Below are positions 40,401 to 46,979 of a stretch of 64,000 nt of DNA, piece by piece. The translations under genes and the position numbers were made by a program. Where the stretch lies: NCBI GenBank assembly GCA_958450365.1, contig CAUEEP010000939.1:2170001-2234000 (forward strand), read 5' to 3'. Under the pieces are notes generated by a model that worked only from the letters and a program-made list of their open reading frames with translations, was not told the origin of the DNA and did not search any database. Within the stretch, counting starts at the first letter, position 1, and each line of letters begins with the position of its first letter. The stretch comes from Mesorhabditis belari (taxonomy: Eukaryota; Nematoda; Chromadorea; Rhabditida; Rhabditidae).

Positions 40401-41278
40401 TTTGTAAATTATAATCAACCTCTCCATTCCAAGCTTTGCCCAGTTCCGTGATTCAATTGAAAGCTCAGTGTAGAAATAAAATTTATTAATTCTTGGGAAG
40501 TAGTCAATGAAAAGATGAGGCAAGCTTCTTATCTTTGCAAGAAAAAGGCCTTATTTGGGGGTACTCATTTGAAATTTCTGTTTGAAGAATTTTCTGACAA
40601 GCTAGAAAGCACAGAAGCAGAAAGAAAGAGATTTACGATAAACTTTTTTTGATATGGAAATTAGATATCGAAATTAGATCGATCGAAAGATCGAAATCAA
40701 GATCGAAATTAGGAAATTAGATCGAAATTAGGAAATTAGATCAAAATTGGATCAAAATTAGGTCAAAATTAGGTCAAAATTAGGTCAAAATTCCTATCGA
40801 ATGCTCTTCTTATTTATAAATCAAATTCGAAAACAATAAAACAATAAATCAAAAACATTACAAAAGAAATGCATCATGTTTTTCATCGTACAGTCGCGTC
40901 GTCGCAAAATTGTTTTTAGTATTTCATCTTTTTCAAAGCGCCCGTACTTTCAAAAAATGCGTCTTTAATATCAAAAAATAGCCCTGAATCTCAGCTATAT
41001 TTTTGATACCAAAACGATACCTTGTAGCTTAAACCAGTGTCGAGAAAAACGCGTTCAAAGCTAGACCACGCAACGCTCCGCTTTGAACGAGTTTTTCTCG
41101 ACTTTTTTTGGTTTTTTTTCTCTACATTTACGGCTTAAGAGTTGTGCTTATATACGGTTTTTATCACATTATTCGCATAAATAAACGTATTTGTGAAAAA
41201 CCCATTCACAAACCTCCAACACGAGGGCAATGGTGGCAGAATGGATCTAATTCTTTCCATCGATTTTCGTCGTCTCAT
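1486..41278 (-). CDS. Unrecognised Ser/Glu-rich protein, 19 exons over about 40 kb
   Basis: Product unknown. Exons in transcript order: 41278-41214, 38790-38740, 37584-37445, 16633-16574, 16252-16188, 16085-16025, 15897-15793, 14824-14712, 14622-14550, 14196-14087, 13340-13222, 12884-12816, 12256-12088, 10809-10680, 10282-10185, 9602-9558, 8716-8640, 6926-6504, 1594-1486. All are bounded by AG and GT, and the phase carries over at every junction, giving 2082 nt and 693 residues. The start is [18 protein letters not shown], with an in-frame TGA two codons upstream. The protein is rich in Ser, Pro, Glu and Asp and looks largely disordered; basic Ser patches such as [11 protein letters not shown] and [11 protein letters not shown] resemble kinase or 14-3-3 sites. 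No domain or membrane segment is evident. The largest exon (6926-6504) encodes 140 residues with an acidic [10 protein letters not shown] stretch. Weakest points are the join over the 20.8 kb intron (16634-37444) and the last exon. Alternative 3' exons are possible at 5191-5128 and 7600-7450. Confident that a gene is here, less so of its ends. Confidence 0.75.
1597..2488. mobile_element. Foldback element, about 890 bp
   Basis: Two arms of about 440 bp are inverted copies of each other, and each arm itself holds two copies of a 150-bp module (GATATTTTGAGATATAACAC). The left edge provides the CTAG acceptor of the last exon of the 40 kb gene. Confidence 0.8.
3272..3896. mobile_element. Foldback MITE, family P, copy 1
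   Basis: Ends TACCGTAAATGCTATAATAG and inverse. Internal hairpins are built from CGAGTTTTTCTCGACACTGG and GTATCAAAAAATAGC. Further copies are near 25.4, 35.3, 40.9 and 52.9 kb. Confidence 0.75.
4446..4710. repeat. Tandem duplication of about 148 bp
   Basis: GATCAGTGTGCCAGAGAGCG through CATTCTAAATATATTTCTAC is present twice in a row; the first half is a GTGC element. Confidence 0.7.
4729..4882. repeat. 9-bp satellite TAGTTCTAA
   Basis: About 17 near-perfect tandem copies. Confidence 0.9.
5375..5540. repeat. GTATTCAGTCTAGATTAGA repeat
   Basis: About eight imperfect copies. To its right, 5550-6010 holds scattered AAAGCTACCGTAAC motifs. Confidence 0.6.
6041..6425. repeat. 18-bp satellite, two alternating variants
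   Basis: 21 units of ACGCGTACTTAATTAGCT, with AATT or AAGT at one site. The frame reads [12 protein letters not shown] by chance. Confidence 0.9.
7023..7230. repeat. GAGTCACTACTGCTAC repeat
   Basis: About 12 irregular copies of 8-23 bp units in an intron. Confidence 0.7.
7303..7392 (-). pseudogene. tRNA-like sequence
   Basis: TGGTGTAGCGGATAG (A box) and AGTTCGAATCC (B box) on the minus strand; the T stem pairs badly, so not a working tRNA. Confidence 0.4.
8133..8270. repeat. Full copy of the GTGC short inverted element
   Basis: Imperfect 48-bp inverted ends built on ACTTTGTGCTC, GTAAACGC and CTGGTGCACTGAATTC. Other full or half copies are near 2640, 4350-4490, 4600, 7708-7815, 9775-9875, 13000, 26620-26790, 28450, 28670-28760, 30645, 32700 and 54880. 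Confidence 0.65.
8931..9483. mobile_element. Mariner relic in an intron of the 40 kb gene
   Basis: Inverted ends TTAGATTGGTGCATAAG and its partner resemble the classical mariner terminus TTAGGTTGGTGCA, with TA outside both. About 550 bp and no intact frame. A second copy of the left end lies just outside, at 8878. Confidence 0.65.
11087..11965. mobile_element. Dispersed repeat R, copy A
   Basis: About 0.9 kb closely similar to 17297-18222, including ACTTGTAAGTAAACCGAAAT and GACACCGAACCCAAGAAG. Upstream, 10870-10985 is an inverted copy of its internal end (AAAATCTTTTCGTTC). The ORF inside (11513-11854) is shared by both copies and has no recognised product. Confidence 0.65.
12275..12745. mobile_element. 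Inverted-repeat element, family T, copy 1
   Basis: Repeated in both orientations are AAATTTGAGCTCAAAGTTAG and GGTGTTGGGGTGTCCAATT, around a GC-rich centre with three GGGTATAAAAGGCG-like TATA motifs. Lies in an intron of the 40 kb gene. Confidence 0.65.
14390..14520. repeat. ACAGTATAC-type repeat with a palindrome
   Basis: Includes the hairpin TATGCTATATTAC...GTAATATAGCATA and ACTGTAGTGT copies. Confidence 0.5.
15667..15768 (-). pseudogene. tRNA-like sequence
   Basis: TGGTCTAACGGATAG and GGTTCGAATCC on the minus strand, with an oversized repetitive middle. Probably a SINE head or pseudogene. Confidence 0.4.
16311..16508. mobile_element. MITE, family Q, copy 1
   Basis: Ends ACAGTATTTTCTCTAATAG and inverse. 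The centre shares AAGCTCAACACTC and CTACATTTTCCGA with copies at 24.7 and 36.9 kb. Confidence 0.65.
16925..17125. mobile_element. MITE, about 200 bp, 36-bp inverted ends
   Basis: Ends TACATCCACAAAGACTCA and the complement, with TA next to each. Inside is a direct repeat of CAACTCGGTTAAGCAAAAAG-type sequence. Lies in the 20.8 kb intron. Confidence 0.7.
17297..18222. mobile_element. Dispersed repeat R, copy B
   Basis: Second long copy, differing by scattered substitutions and a duplicated GGATTGGTTCTTTTTC stretch. Partial copies follow at 18275-18405 and, inverted, at 18480-18540. Confidence 0.65.
18600..19655. other. Intron sequence, nothing recognised
   Basis: AT-rich with short GAAAAA and GGTTTAAAAT repeats. 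No exon with splice signals and a fitting phase was seen. Confidence 0.4.
19660..20290. repeat. Compound repeat, units of about 200 bp
   Basis: Three long units, each with ATTTGAGCTTAAAAATGC, AAAAAGCTACGGTTCC and runs of GGTTCCTATTT. Confidence 0.75.
20675..20765. repeat. AGCTAGGGAA 10-bp repeat
   Basis: About eight units with GCCAGGGAA/GCTAGAGAA variants, after a GA-rich stretch. Confidence 0.7.
20883..21080. mobile_element. Diverged family P relative
   Basis: Starts CCTATCGTAAATACTCTAAT and contains GTATCAAAAGATAGCTGAAT plus its partial inverse. Confidence 0.45.
21136..21212 (+). pseudogene. tRNA-like sequence
   Basis: TGGCCAACTGGCTAAG and GGTTCAATCCC followed by a TTTT terminator. The anticodon arm GTCCA/TGGAC encloses only six bases and the T stem is poor. 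Confidence 0.45.
21340..21630. repeat. GCTTTTGCTTAAG 14-bp repeat
   Basis: About 20 units alternating GCTTAAG and GTTTAAG. An ATTG-rich run precedes it at 21215-21320. Confidence 0.8.
22008..22093. repeat. CAGTA pentamer microsatellite
   Basis: About 16 copies. Confidence 0.9.
22300..22750. repeat. AAAAGAAGATCTTT 13-bp repeat
   Basis: About 33 variable units (GAAGATCTTTAAAA, GCAGATATTCAAAA). Confidence 0.8.
22925..23170. repeat. Purine-rich tract and AGATCTTCC repeat
   Basis: GAAAGAGAAAGAGA run then four or five copies of AGATCTTCCAAAAG. The ORFs on both strands are low-complexity. Confidence 0.5.
23180..23325. repeat. AGTTCTAGAGCTAG repeat
   Basis: About ten near-perfect units, each palindromic at TCTAGA and AGCT. 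Confidence 0.85.
23830..24020. repeat. 30-bp repeat GGTCTAGAATCAGTCTAG
   Basis: About six tandem units with few substitutions. Confidence 0.85.
24319..24480 (+). other. Possible start of a nested gene
   Basis: A TATAAAAA motif at 24319 lies about 30 bp before an ATG (about 24350) reading [19 protein letters not shown], with a GAAGGTGAAT donor. The minus strand is also open here after a CTCTAG acceptor. Neither could be confirmed. Confidence 0.15.
24712..24945. mobile_element. MITE, family Q, copy 2
   Basis: Contains CACATCGATAGGTTCTGATA and the other family Q core sequences. Ends are degraded. Confidence 0.6.
25005..25033 (+). pseudogene. tRNA 5' half fragment
   Basis: AGTGGCGCAGTCGGTTAG resembles a tRNA D arm, but no T arm follows. 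Similar halves are at 3933-3960 and 27858-27892. Confidence 0.35.
25395..25775. mobile_element. Foldback MITE, family P, copy 2
   Basis: Same hairpin modules as 3272-3896. The right end (ACTATTACAGTATCTACGG) is present, the left end degraded. Confidence 0.7.
26940..27410 (+). repeat. Interstitial telomere-like tract, TTAGGC orientation
   Basis: About 75 hexamers, TTAGGC mixed with CTCAGGC, TTCGGC and TTAGAC. TTAGGC is the nematode telomere repeat. The ORFs in it (LSLSL, GSGSGL) are incidental. Confidence 0.85.
27520..27680. repeat. GA-rich low-complexity tract
   Basis: Purine run of GGAAGAAGAAGGGG type. No gene seen. Confidence 0.6.
28829..28916 (-). pseudogene. tRNA-like sequence
   Basis: GGTGTAGCTCATTGG and GGTTCGGATCC on the minus strand, with an expanded anticodon arm GCCTGGTG...AGGC. 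Confidence 0.45.
29250..29392. mobile_element. Decayed pogo/Tigger-like remnant
   Basis: Contains TTCGATATAATGAACCTCG and a partly complementary end near 29360-29390. Related to 50331-50518 but degraded. Confidence 0.4.
29664..29732. repeat. CAAGGCAAGAA repeat
   Basis: About six units of 11 bp. Confidence 0.7.
30005..30078 (-). pseudogene. tRNA-like sequence
   Basis: GTGGCGCATCCAGGAGCG and CGGTTCACGACTCC on the minus strand, directly before a satellite array. Confidence 0.35.
30075..30605. repeat. 15-bp repeat TCAAAACAGGTTAAAATG
   Basis: About 35 variable units (CTTCAAAACGGGTCAAAATG). Confidence 0.85.
30835..30890. repeat. ACAATATAAA microsatellite
   Basis: Five copies flanked by AAACAGGTAGGTAA on both sides. 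Confidence 0.7.
31205..31397. mobile_element. Palindromic element beside the 17-mer array
   Basis: Arms carry GTGCTGGATGCGCCAGCTGG and its complement, about 75 bp each, around a 45-bp centre. Confidence 0.75.
31440..31918. repeat. 17-bp satellite GACGTCGCATTCCAATT
   Basis: 28 virtually identical copies. As 17 is not a multiple of three, all three minus-strand frames stay open (152-200 codons), each reading the same 17-residue cycle. Not regarded as coding. Confidence 0.95.
32000..32690. mobile_element. Inverted-repeat-flanked segment with a Cys-rich ORF
   Basis: Ends share CAGAAAGAATGCATT and TTTTCTGATTCAAAAATACA in opposite orientation. Inside, a 54-bp direct repeat (TTCCAAATTCTCCACTCAGC) recurs at 32168 and 32520, and an ORF at 32312-32593 reads [17 protein letters not shown] with seven Cys. 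No family recognised. Confidence 0.45.
33145..33528 (-). mobile_element. tRNA-derived SINE
   Basis: The minus-strand head (33528-33455) has a tRNA A-box-like TGGCTGACTGGTTAA and a perfect B box GGTTCGAACCC. A 310-bp unrelated body follows, ending CAGTCGGTATTTTTTT. An ORF through it is incidental. Confidence 0.7.
33530..33660. repeat. 28-bp repeat AAATGGGCAAACTGATTG
   Basis: About four copies next to the SINE. Confidence 0.6.
33885..34205. repeat. GAACTAGCTAAA 11-12-bp repeat, part 1
   Basis: AACACTAACA repeats change into about 20 units of GAACTAGCTAAT/GAACTAGCTATA. Confidence 0.8.
34435..34665. repeat. GAACTAGCTAAA repeat, part 2
   Basis: About 19 more units. The 230 bp between the parts holds AACTTAAG and GGCTCTCAGCTCGCTC repeats. 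Confidence 0.8.
35333..35778. mobile_element. Foldback MITE, family P, copy 3
   Basis: Both ends present; the first 200 bp are nearly identical to 3275-3510, including the AGTCTAGCTAGTCTAGC centre. Confidence 0.75.
36065..36540. repeat. 17-bp satellite CAAGTAATGGCTAATGT
   Basis: About 18 units, split by the truncated SINE at 36122-36312. Confidence 0.85.
36122..36312 (-). mobile_element. 5'-truncated copy of the SINE
   Basis: The last 190 bp of the SINE body, almost identical to 33145-33335, interrupt a 17-bp satellite. The 8-bp GCTAATGG on both sides may be a target duplication, though it is also part of the satellite unit. Confidence 0.75.
36645..36738. repeat. 17-bp satellite AGCTTATCAATGCTAAT
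   Basis: About five units. Confidence 0.8.
36887..37167. mobile_element. MITE, family Q, copy 3
   Basis: Best-preserved ends of the family: TACCGTATTTTCTCTAATA and its inverse. Confidence 0.65.
37672..37914. repeat. 10-bp satellite TTAAAGCCGG
   Basis: 24 units with GG/AG and TT/CT variants, in intron 2 of the 40 kb gene. Confidence 0.9.
38275..38545. repeat. 11-bp repeat AATGGCTAAAG
   Basis: About 24 units; GGATGGCTCAAG variants. Three units of the same kind occur at 37216-37265. Confidence 0.85.
38830..39075. repeat. 22-bp repeat AGTCTAGCTATAGTTTATCC
   Basis: About 12 units, shorter (11 bp) at the left. Confidence 0.85.
39533..39708. mobile_element. Inverted-repeat element, about 175 bp
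   Basis: Arms TGAGTATTTTATGTTAATA and CATAAAATACCTCAAAATGG, with C-rich left and G-rich right ends. Confidence 0.6.
39960..40405. repeat. CTTTGCCAG 9-bp repeat
   Basis: About 45 units of GCTTTGCCA/GCTTTGCTTT. All three plus frames are open by chance (Cys/Leu/Ala-rich). Confidence 0.85.
40890..41105. mobile_element. Family P fragment, copy 4
   Basis: Partial copy with GTCGAGAAAAACGCGTTCAA. It lies within intron 1 of the 40 kb gene, just downstream of its first exon. Confidence 0.6.
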
Positions 41279-41286
41279 TTTTCAAT

Positions 41287-41291
41287 CTAAA
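41287..41291 (-). promoter_or_regulatory. Possible spliced-leader acceptor before the 40 kb gene
   Basis: Minus-strand TTTAG ends 8 nt before the ATG at 41278, with no matching upstream exon in frame. This is the usual layout of a nematode trans-splice acceptor. Confidence 0.45.
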
Positions 41292-41334
41292 TCATAAATC
41301 AAATAAGATATTCAATTAATATAAAAGCCACAAG

Positions 41335-42020
41335 TGTTTAAAGCATTTAAAGGTTTAAAGGCTTTAAAGGCTTTAAACCTCTAAAGAATTTAAAGCCTTT
41401 AAACCTTTTAGGCCTTTAAAGTCTTTAAACCTTTAAACCTTTAAACCTTTAAAGCCTTTAAAGTCTTTAAGCCTTTAAAGTCTTTAAAACCTTTAAAGCA
41501 TTTAAGACCTTTAAAGCCTTTAAACCTTTAAAACCTTTAAACCTTTAAAGCATTTAAAGCCTTTAAAGCATTTAAAGTCTTTAAAGCCTTTAAAGTCTTT
41601 AAACCTTTAAACCTTTAAACCTTTAAACCTTTAAAGCCTTTAAAGTCTTTAAACCTTTAAACCTTTAAACCTTTAAACCTTTAAAGCCTTTAAAGTCTTT
41701 AAACCTTTAAACCTTTAAACCTTTAAACCTTTAAAGCCTTTAAAGTCTTTAAAACCTTTAAAGCATTTAAGACCTTTAAAGCCTTTAAACCTTTAAAACC
41801 TTTAAACCTTTAAAGCATTTAAAGCCTTTAAAGCATTTAAAGTCTTTAAAGCCTTTAAAGACTTTAAAGCATTTAAAGCCTTTAAAGTCTTTAAACCTTT
41901 AAACCTTTAAAGCCTTTAAAACCTTTAAACCTTTAAAGCATTTAAAGCCTTTAAAGTCTTTAAACCTTTAAAGCATTTAAAGCATTTAAAGCCTTTAAAC
42001 CTTTAAAGCCTTTAAAAAAC
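41335..42020. repeat. CCTTTAAAG 8-10-bp repeat
   Basis: About 70 units over 690 bp. A 70-bp block recurs three times at 41580-41740. It lies just upstream of the first exon of the 40 kb gene. Confidence 0.9.
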
Positions 42021-42299
42021 AGAGAACTTTCTATTAGATAAATACTAAGAATCTTTCAAAGCACCACTCAAAAACAAGCCATAAAATGCGAAGAAAAACA
42101 AGAAAGATTTCAAAATTTTTTTTTGCATCGATTGACTGATTTGATTGTGACACTTTGAAATGACAAATGAATGAATAAGAATAAAAAATATAAACACTCA
42201 AATTTGATCAAAATTTTTGAAACAATTTCGTTAAAGAGTTTGATGAAAGTTGAAACGGTGAACGTTGAGCTGGGTAAATAAATATTTTTTTTCTCTTTG

Positions 42300-42635
42300 G
42301 CGTACTCTAGAGCACAAAGGAGTCCTCGTAGAGTTCTCTAGCGTACTCTAGCGTACTCTAGCGTAGACGTACTCTAGCGTAGGCTTACTCTAGCGTACTC
42401 TAGCGTACTCTAGCGCACTCTAGGGCACTCTAGCGCACTCTAGCGTACTCTAGCGTACTCTAGCGTAGGCTTACTCTAGCGTACTCTAGCGTAGGCGTAC
42501 TCTTGCGTAATCTAGCGTACTCTAGCGTAGGCGTACTCTAGCGTAGGCGTATTCTTGCGTAATCTAGCGTACTCTAGCGTAGGCGTACTCTTGCGTAATC
42601 TAGCGTACTCTAGCGTACTTTAGCGTACAAAGAAG
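42300..42635. repeat. 10-bp repeat GTACTCTAGC
   Basis: About 30 units, with GTAGGC inserts. Confidence 0.85.
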
Positions 42636-42699
42636 CCCTCGTTGAGTTAAAGGTGGCTCAAAAAAGAGTTTATATGCATAAAAAGCGACCATTCTTGGA

Positions 42700-42830
42700 C
42701 AAAAATCGATGATTTTAGTTTAAAAATCGATCTTTTAGCTTGAAAATCGATCATTTTAGCTTAAAAATCGAGCTTTTAGCTTGAAAATCGATCATTTTAG
42801 CTAAAAAAACTCAAAAATCGATCAAATCAG
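42700..42830. repeat. TTTTAGCTTGAAAATCGATC repeat
   Basis: Five units of about 21 bp. Confidence 0.7.
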
Positions 42831-43099
42831 GTGTATTCATCGAATAAATTCTTCAGTTTGCCTATTTATTTTGCTTTGCTTTTCTTTTCCCCCCTACTCT
42901 TCTCATTCAAAATGACTCATTCTTTCGAAAAGTCACCATCAATTGACCCATTCTGTCTTCTCCTTTTCCTTGATAACAAAAAACCCGATTGAAGTGAGGA
43001 AAAGAAATAAGAGTTGAGAAAAATCTCGTGTAAAAAGGAAAGTTTTATTCCTGAAAAGCATGAATCCAAATTAGTGGGAATAGGAAATCGAAATACCGT

Positions 43100-43355
43100 A
43101 AATGCTGAGCCTTAGAGCTAAGCTAAGAGCCTTAGAGCTAAGCTAAGAGCCTTAGAGCTAAGCTAAGAGCCTTAGAGCTAAGCTAAGAGCCTTAGAGCTA
43201 AGCTAAGAGCCTTAGAGCTAAGCTAAGAGCCTTAGAGCTAAGCTAAGAGCCTTAGAGCTAAGCTAAGAGTCTTAGAGCTAAGCTAAGAGTCTTAGAGCTA
43301 AGCTAAGAGTCTTAGAGCTAAGCTAAGAGTCTTAGAGCTAAGAGCCTTAGAGCCA
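43100..43355. repeat. 20-bp satellite GAGCCTTAGAGCTAAGCTAA
   Basis: About 12 near-perfect units; four consecutive units near the right end carry GAGTCTT. Confidence 0.92.
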
Positions 43356-43632
43356 ACGATTGCTCGATACATGAATCCGTTCATATTTCATTACGATACA
43401 CGGTTCTGAGTCTGTAACCATACTTATGCCGCACCCTGTAGTCCTTCGAGAGTCTATTAAACGAAGTCGTTCGATTTTTCATTCCTAATTTTAAAGAGCT
43501 ATGTCGGATTTCTATTATTTCTATTATTTCTATTATTTCTATTAAAATATTATTTCTATTAAAGTAAATTTCTCATAACATTTATTGAATATTAACAAAA
43601 TTAAAATAAATAACAATTATGAAACGTAACAA

Positions 43633-43997
43633 TTAACCAGCAAGATCAAGAGGAATATTAAAGTCGAAAGGAGTCAAATCATCGCTTGTATCGTTGATTT
43701 CTTCAACGTTTGTAGCAATGTTTGTAGCAACGCTTGTACCAATGTTTGTACCAACGTTTGTAGCAATGTTTGTATCACCGTTTGTGTCACCGTTTGTGTC
43801 AATGTTTGTACCAATGTTTGTACCAACGTTTGTATCAACGTTTGTATCAACGTTGGTATCAACCTTGATAACAAAAACCCGATTGAATCAACGTTTGTAC
43901 CAATGTTTGTATCAACGTTTGTAGCAACGTTTCTATCAACGTTTCTACCAGCGTTTCTACCAACTTTTGTGTTCAATTCTCCTAAAACCTTGGCCAT
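43633..43997 (-). CDS. Low-complexity DTNV-repeat ORF, copy A
   Basis: Starts MAKVLGELNTKVGRN and ends NVEEINDTSDDLTPFDFNIP. Between these is a 12-bp repeat encoding mostly DTNV-like tetrapeptides. A 29-nt stretch starting GTTGATTCAATC and ending ATCAAG shifts the frame; it has GT and AG ends, and removing it restores one frame from start to stop. It is very short for an intron, so copy A is either a frameshifted pseudogene or has a tiny intron. Ends and upstream sequence match copy B. Confidence 0.35.
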
Positions 43998-44057
43998 TTC
44001 TTAATCAAAATAAGCATTCTTCAACTTTTCTTAAATAACAATTATGAAAAGTAACAA

Positions 44058-44296
44058 TTAAACAGCAAGATCAAGAGGAACATTAAAGTCGAAAGGATTC
44101 AAATCATCGCTTGTATCGTTGATTTCTTCAACGTTTGTATCAACGCTTGTATCAACGCTTGTATCAACGCTTGTGCAAACGTTTGCATCAACGTTTGCAT
44201 CAACGTTTGGATCAACCTCTCCATCAGCGTTTCTATCAACGTTTGCCAACGTTTTTTGCCAACTTTTGATTCAATTCTCCCCAAAACCTTAGCCAT
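44058..44296 (-). pseudogene. Low-complexity DTNV-repeat ORF, copy B
   Basis: Tandem paralogue of copy A, 60 bp upstream on the same strand, with the same start context (MAKVL), a shorter repeat tract and the same end (NVEEINDTSDDLNPFDFNVP). An extra G early in the frame moves the start out of frame with the conserved C-terminus, so it appears broken. Confidence 0.35.
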
Positions 44297-44349
44297 TTCT
44301 TAAGCAAAACAAGCATTCTTCAACTAACCTAAAACCTAAAACCTCGTAA

Positions 44350-44540
44350 CCTTCGTAACCTAAAACAAGAGAAAAAATTGATAACACATCAAATTGACAA
44401 CAATAACAAAGCTACCCATTGGAATGGCCCAATTCTGCTTGAAACATTGAATGAGATGATCCTCACAAGCGGAGATTCACGATTAACCGTGGCCTTTCAA
44501 CACAAATGTATAACAAGAAAAGATCTGGTGGCCAAATGAC
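44350..44540 (+). other. Short ORF, no recognised product
   Basis: An open frame reads THWNGPILLETLNEMILTS and on to a TGA. Composition is protein-like, but no start context, splice partners or family are visible. It could be a remnant of a transposon gene. Confidence 0.2.
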
Positions 44541-44654
44541 AGAGCCATATGATATTTTTCAAATAGTATTTGTATTTGGTATTTTGTCTGTCTCTCTGTT
44601 TTTCATCTGTTGTCTGTTTTTCTGTCTATTTTTCAAAAAAGCAAAGAACCTTGT

Positions 44655-44730
44655 CGGTAGCTGGACTCGAACCCACGGCAAGGAGAGGGACCGAATTCAT
44701 AGGCCAGCTCACTATCCTCTAGGCCACCGC
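44655..44730 (-). pseudogene. tRNA-like sequence
   Basis: TGGCCTAGAGGATAG and perfect B box GGTTCGAGTCC on the minus strand. The variable region is too long for a normal tRNA. Confidence 0.45.
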
Positions 44731-45218
44731 TGCTCTTTCTTCCCTCGCCCTTATTGGCTCGAAAGTGATTTTTCGAAAATGTTCGGAACTTGAAATGCAT
44801 TTTTCTCGTCAAGTTTTTAATTGGGGCAAAAACTGACAAGTAAAGTCAACCGGTTTTGTTAGCGAAATGACATCGGCCATAAACCATTTGAATTTCACGA
44901 TGATTTCGATGCTGCTATCTTGCTGCTGCTATAGCTATCCGATGCTGCTTTCTTGCTGCTGCTTTAGCTATGCGATGCTGCTTTCTTGCTGCTGCTATAG
45001 CTATCCGATGTTGCTATTTTCGCAACTAGAGTGTGTTCCTCGCGAGTAAGTCGAATAAAATTACTCATGCAAATTTTACTCGAGTCAAATTTGCATGAAT
45101 AATCTTTACTCGATTAATCAGCGTTTTTGTGGTCGAGTATGTGGCCGCATAATCGCTCTTGACCTGGCACACGTTCCCGACGGATAGGTGTTCCCTTTTG
45201 GAAGCTTTAACGGTAGTG

Positions 45219-45292
45219 TCGCCGTGGCCGAGTGGGTAAAAACTATGGTCAAATTCCTTGTAACCCTGGTTGGATCCCCGACCGTGCAAAAT
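45219..45292 (+). pseudogene. tRNA-like sequence
   Basis: TGGCCGAGTGGGTAA fits the A box and GGTTGGATCCC is a near B box. No clean cloverleaf. Confidence 0.4.
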
Positions 45293-45373
45293 CTTTTTAC
45301 CTTTTTTGTCAATAGTTTTCTTGGTTTTCGTTTTATTTTTAGATTTAAATGGTGTCGTTTTTGTTGCGTTATT

Positions 45374-46279
45374 ACAGGGTGTCCCAGAATTACGGTAACC
45401 GGCTCTGCCCCGCTGCTTTGCCCGTTTTTGAGTTTTGAGTTGCCTGTGATTTAGCTTTTTTTGGTTTATTCTCTTTTTTTGAATGTTTTGTTAATGTTTA
45501 CATCAAAATCTGATTTTAAATTTAGAATGACGAAGCCTTCTGCTCATCGTAACTCGATCATTCAACTTCACAAAGGCGGGACCCGAGCGATTGATATTTC
45601 AAAGCGATTGAAAGTCTCGAATGAAGCTGGTTTCGACGACTATTGCAAGATTCAAGGAACTGGGCACCAATTTCGATCGGAAAGGACGAGGTAACAAACG
45701 ATCTGTTATCAACAAAGCCATCATCAAGAAGGTGCGCGACCTTGTCCGTGAATGCATTAAAGTGAATGCGCAGAATTATCTGGATATTTTGAAAAATGAG
45801 CTTCTTCCTTGGAGCAAAAAACACTTTGGGAACAGGATTTGGTGCTTCCAACAAGACGGGGCGCCGGCGCATAAAGCAAAATTGATTCAGGATTGGTGTG
45901 CTAACAACTTCCCAGACTTCATCAGTTTCAACCAATGGCCACCTTCGTCCCCGGATCTCAATCCAATGGATTTCTCTGTATGGAGTGTTTTGGAGTCCCA
46001 GGCTTGCGCAAAATCACATAAAACAGTGGAATCGTTGAAGAAAGCGCTTCAAAAAGCGTGGGAGGCGATCGATCCACGATACCTTCTCGCCACCGTCGAC
46101 GCTTTTCCAAAACGTTTACAGGCTTGCATCGACGCTAAGGGATCTCACTTTGAAAAAAATTGAATTATTCTGTTGAATAGTGTTAAAAGAATAAATTTGT
46201 TCGTTTACTTTTCGTTCTTGGTCAATTTTGGCTTTCTAGTCCCGCTCCTTACAGGTTACCGTAATTCTGGGACACCCTG
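45374..46279 (+). mobile_element. Tc1/mariner-type element, internally deleted
   Basis: About 906 bp flanked by 26-bp inverted repeats starting CAGGGTGTCCCAGAATTACG, next to TA on both sides, as expected of TA-targeting elements. It carries a damaged transposase gene. A full element of this type is usually about 1.3 kb. Confidence 0.85.
45527..46163 (+). pseudogene. Tc1/mariner transposase, broken
   Basis: The N-terminal helix-turn-helix region (MTKPSAHRNSIIQLHKGG) is followed by a frameshift near 45620. A second frame then runs to 46163 with CFQQDGAPAHKA and SSPDLNPMDFSVW, holding the second and third catalytic Asp (32 residues between them). The segment with the first catalytic Asp is missing: LVRECIKVNAQ runs directly into NYLDILKNELLPW. 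The copy cannot encode an active enzyme. Confidence 0.85.
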
Positions 46280-46289
46280 TAGTCCAAGA

Positions 46290-46640
46290 ATTCGCGAAAT
46301 ATTGCACCGAAATACTGCCTCGAAATGTTATGCGGATATTTCTTTAACTCAAGCGTCTTGTCTTGATTTTCTTAAGATATTTTAGTCGAATTGAATCCTA
46401 TTTGATATCATTTGAAAGCCTAGAGTGTCCTCTTTAAAACTATAAAACAAATCAATAATAATATTCTAAGGAAAGCTTCTAAGCAAAGCTTTTAAGCAAA
46501 GTTATGAATCTTCAAAGTCTGGCTCTCAATTTCTTTATTCCTTTACATGTAAAATGGTATTGAAGCTGGAAAATGATACCGAAGCTGAAAAATGATACCT
46601 GGGAAAGCTAGAAACTTAGCAATAAACAAAATAATGACTT
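46290..46640. other. Unassigned sequence
   Basis: AT-rich, with short repeats of AAGCTTTTAAGCAAAG and GATACCGAAGCTG. No gene seen. Confidence 0.4.
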
Positions 46641-46645
46641 TTCTA

Positions 46646-46873
46646 CTAAAGTTTTTTGAAAGCTTTGACCTTATCGATTTCCGCCAGACAGATCTTTTTC
46701 TCTAAAGTGCAATTGCTAGTACGATACACTGCCATCGGAAAAATAGAGGGGAAATTTCCATCCGATCGTTTGTTTTTGATCAAATCGAAGAGATAGGACA
46801 GATGTTCACTTTTTAAATGTTTTCTCCGATCTTCTTTTGTATCAAAATTGTCATCGTAAAGCAAAGAATTCAT
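46646..46873 (-). CDS. Hypothetical 75-residue protein
   Basis: Begins MNSLLYDDNFDTKEDRRKHL and has a charged composition with a balanced hydrophobic pattern (SYLFDLIKN, NFPSIFPMAVY), unlike the AT-rich noise around it. An AAATAG lies 5 nt before the ATG, so it may be a trans-spliced start or the last exon of a longer gene. A candidate upstream exon at about 47440-47550 is open in two frames. No family recognised. Confidence 0.35.
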   Translation of the reverse strand: MNSLLYDDNFDTKEDRRKHLKSEHLSYLFDLIKNKRSDGNFPSIFPMAVYRTSNCTLEKKICLAEIDKVKAFKKL

Positions 46874-46979
46874 TTGATCTATTTGATTTGATTTTGAATT
46901 TGAATTTGAATTTGAATTTGAATTTGAATTAATCTCGATTTAATCTCAATCTCCGTCTCAGGCTTTATCGAGCTTTAAA

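Noticed and set aside
39930..40451. Cys/Leu-rich ORFs of up to 173 codons in three frames
   Set aside because: Products of the 9-bp CTTTGCCAG repeat, with no start context or non-repetitive core.
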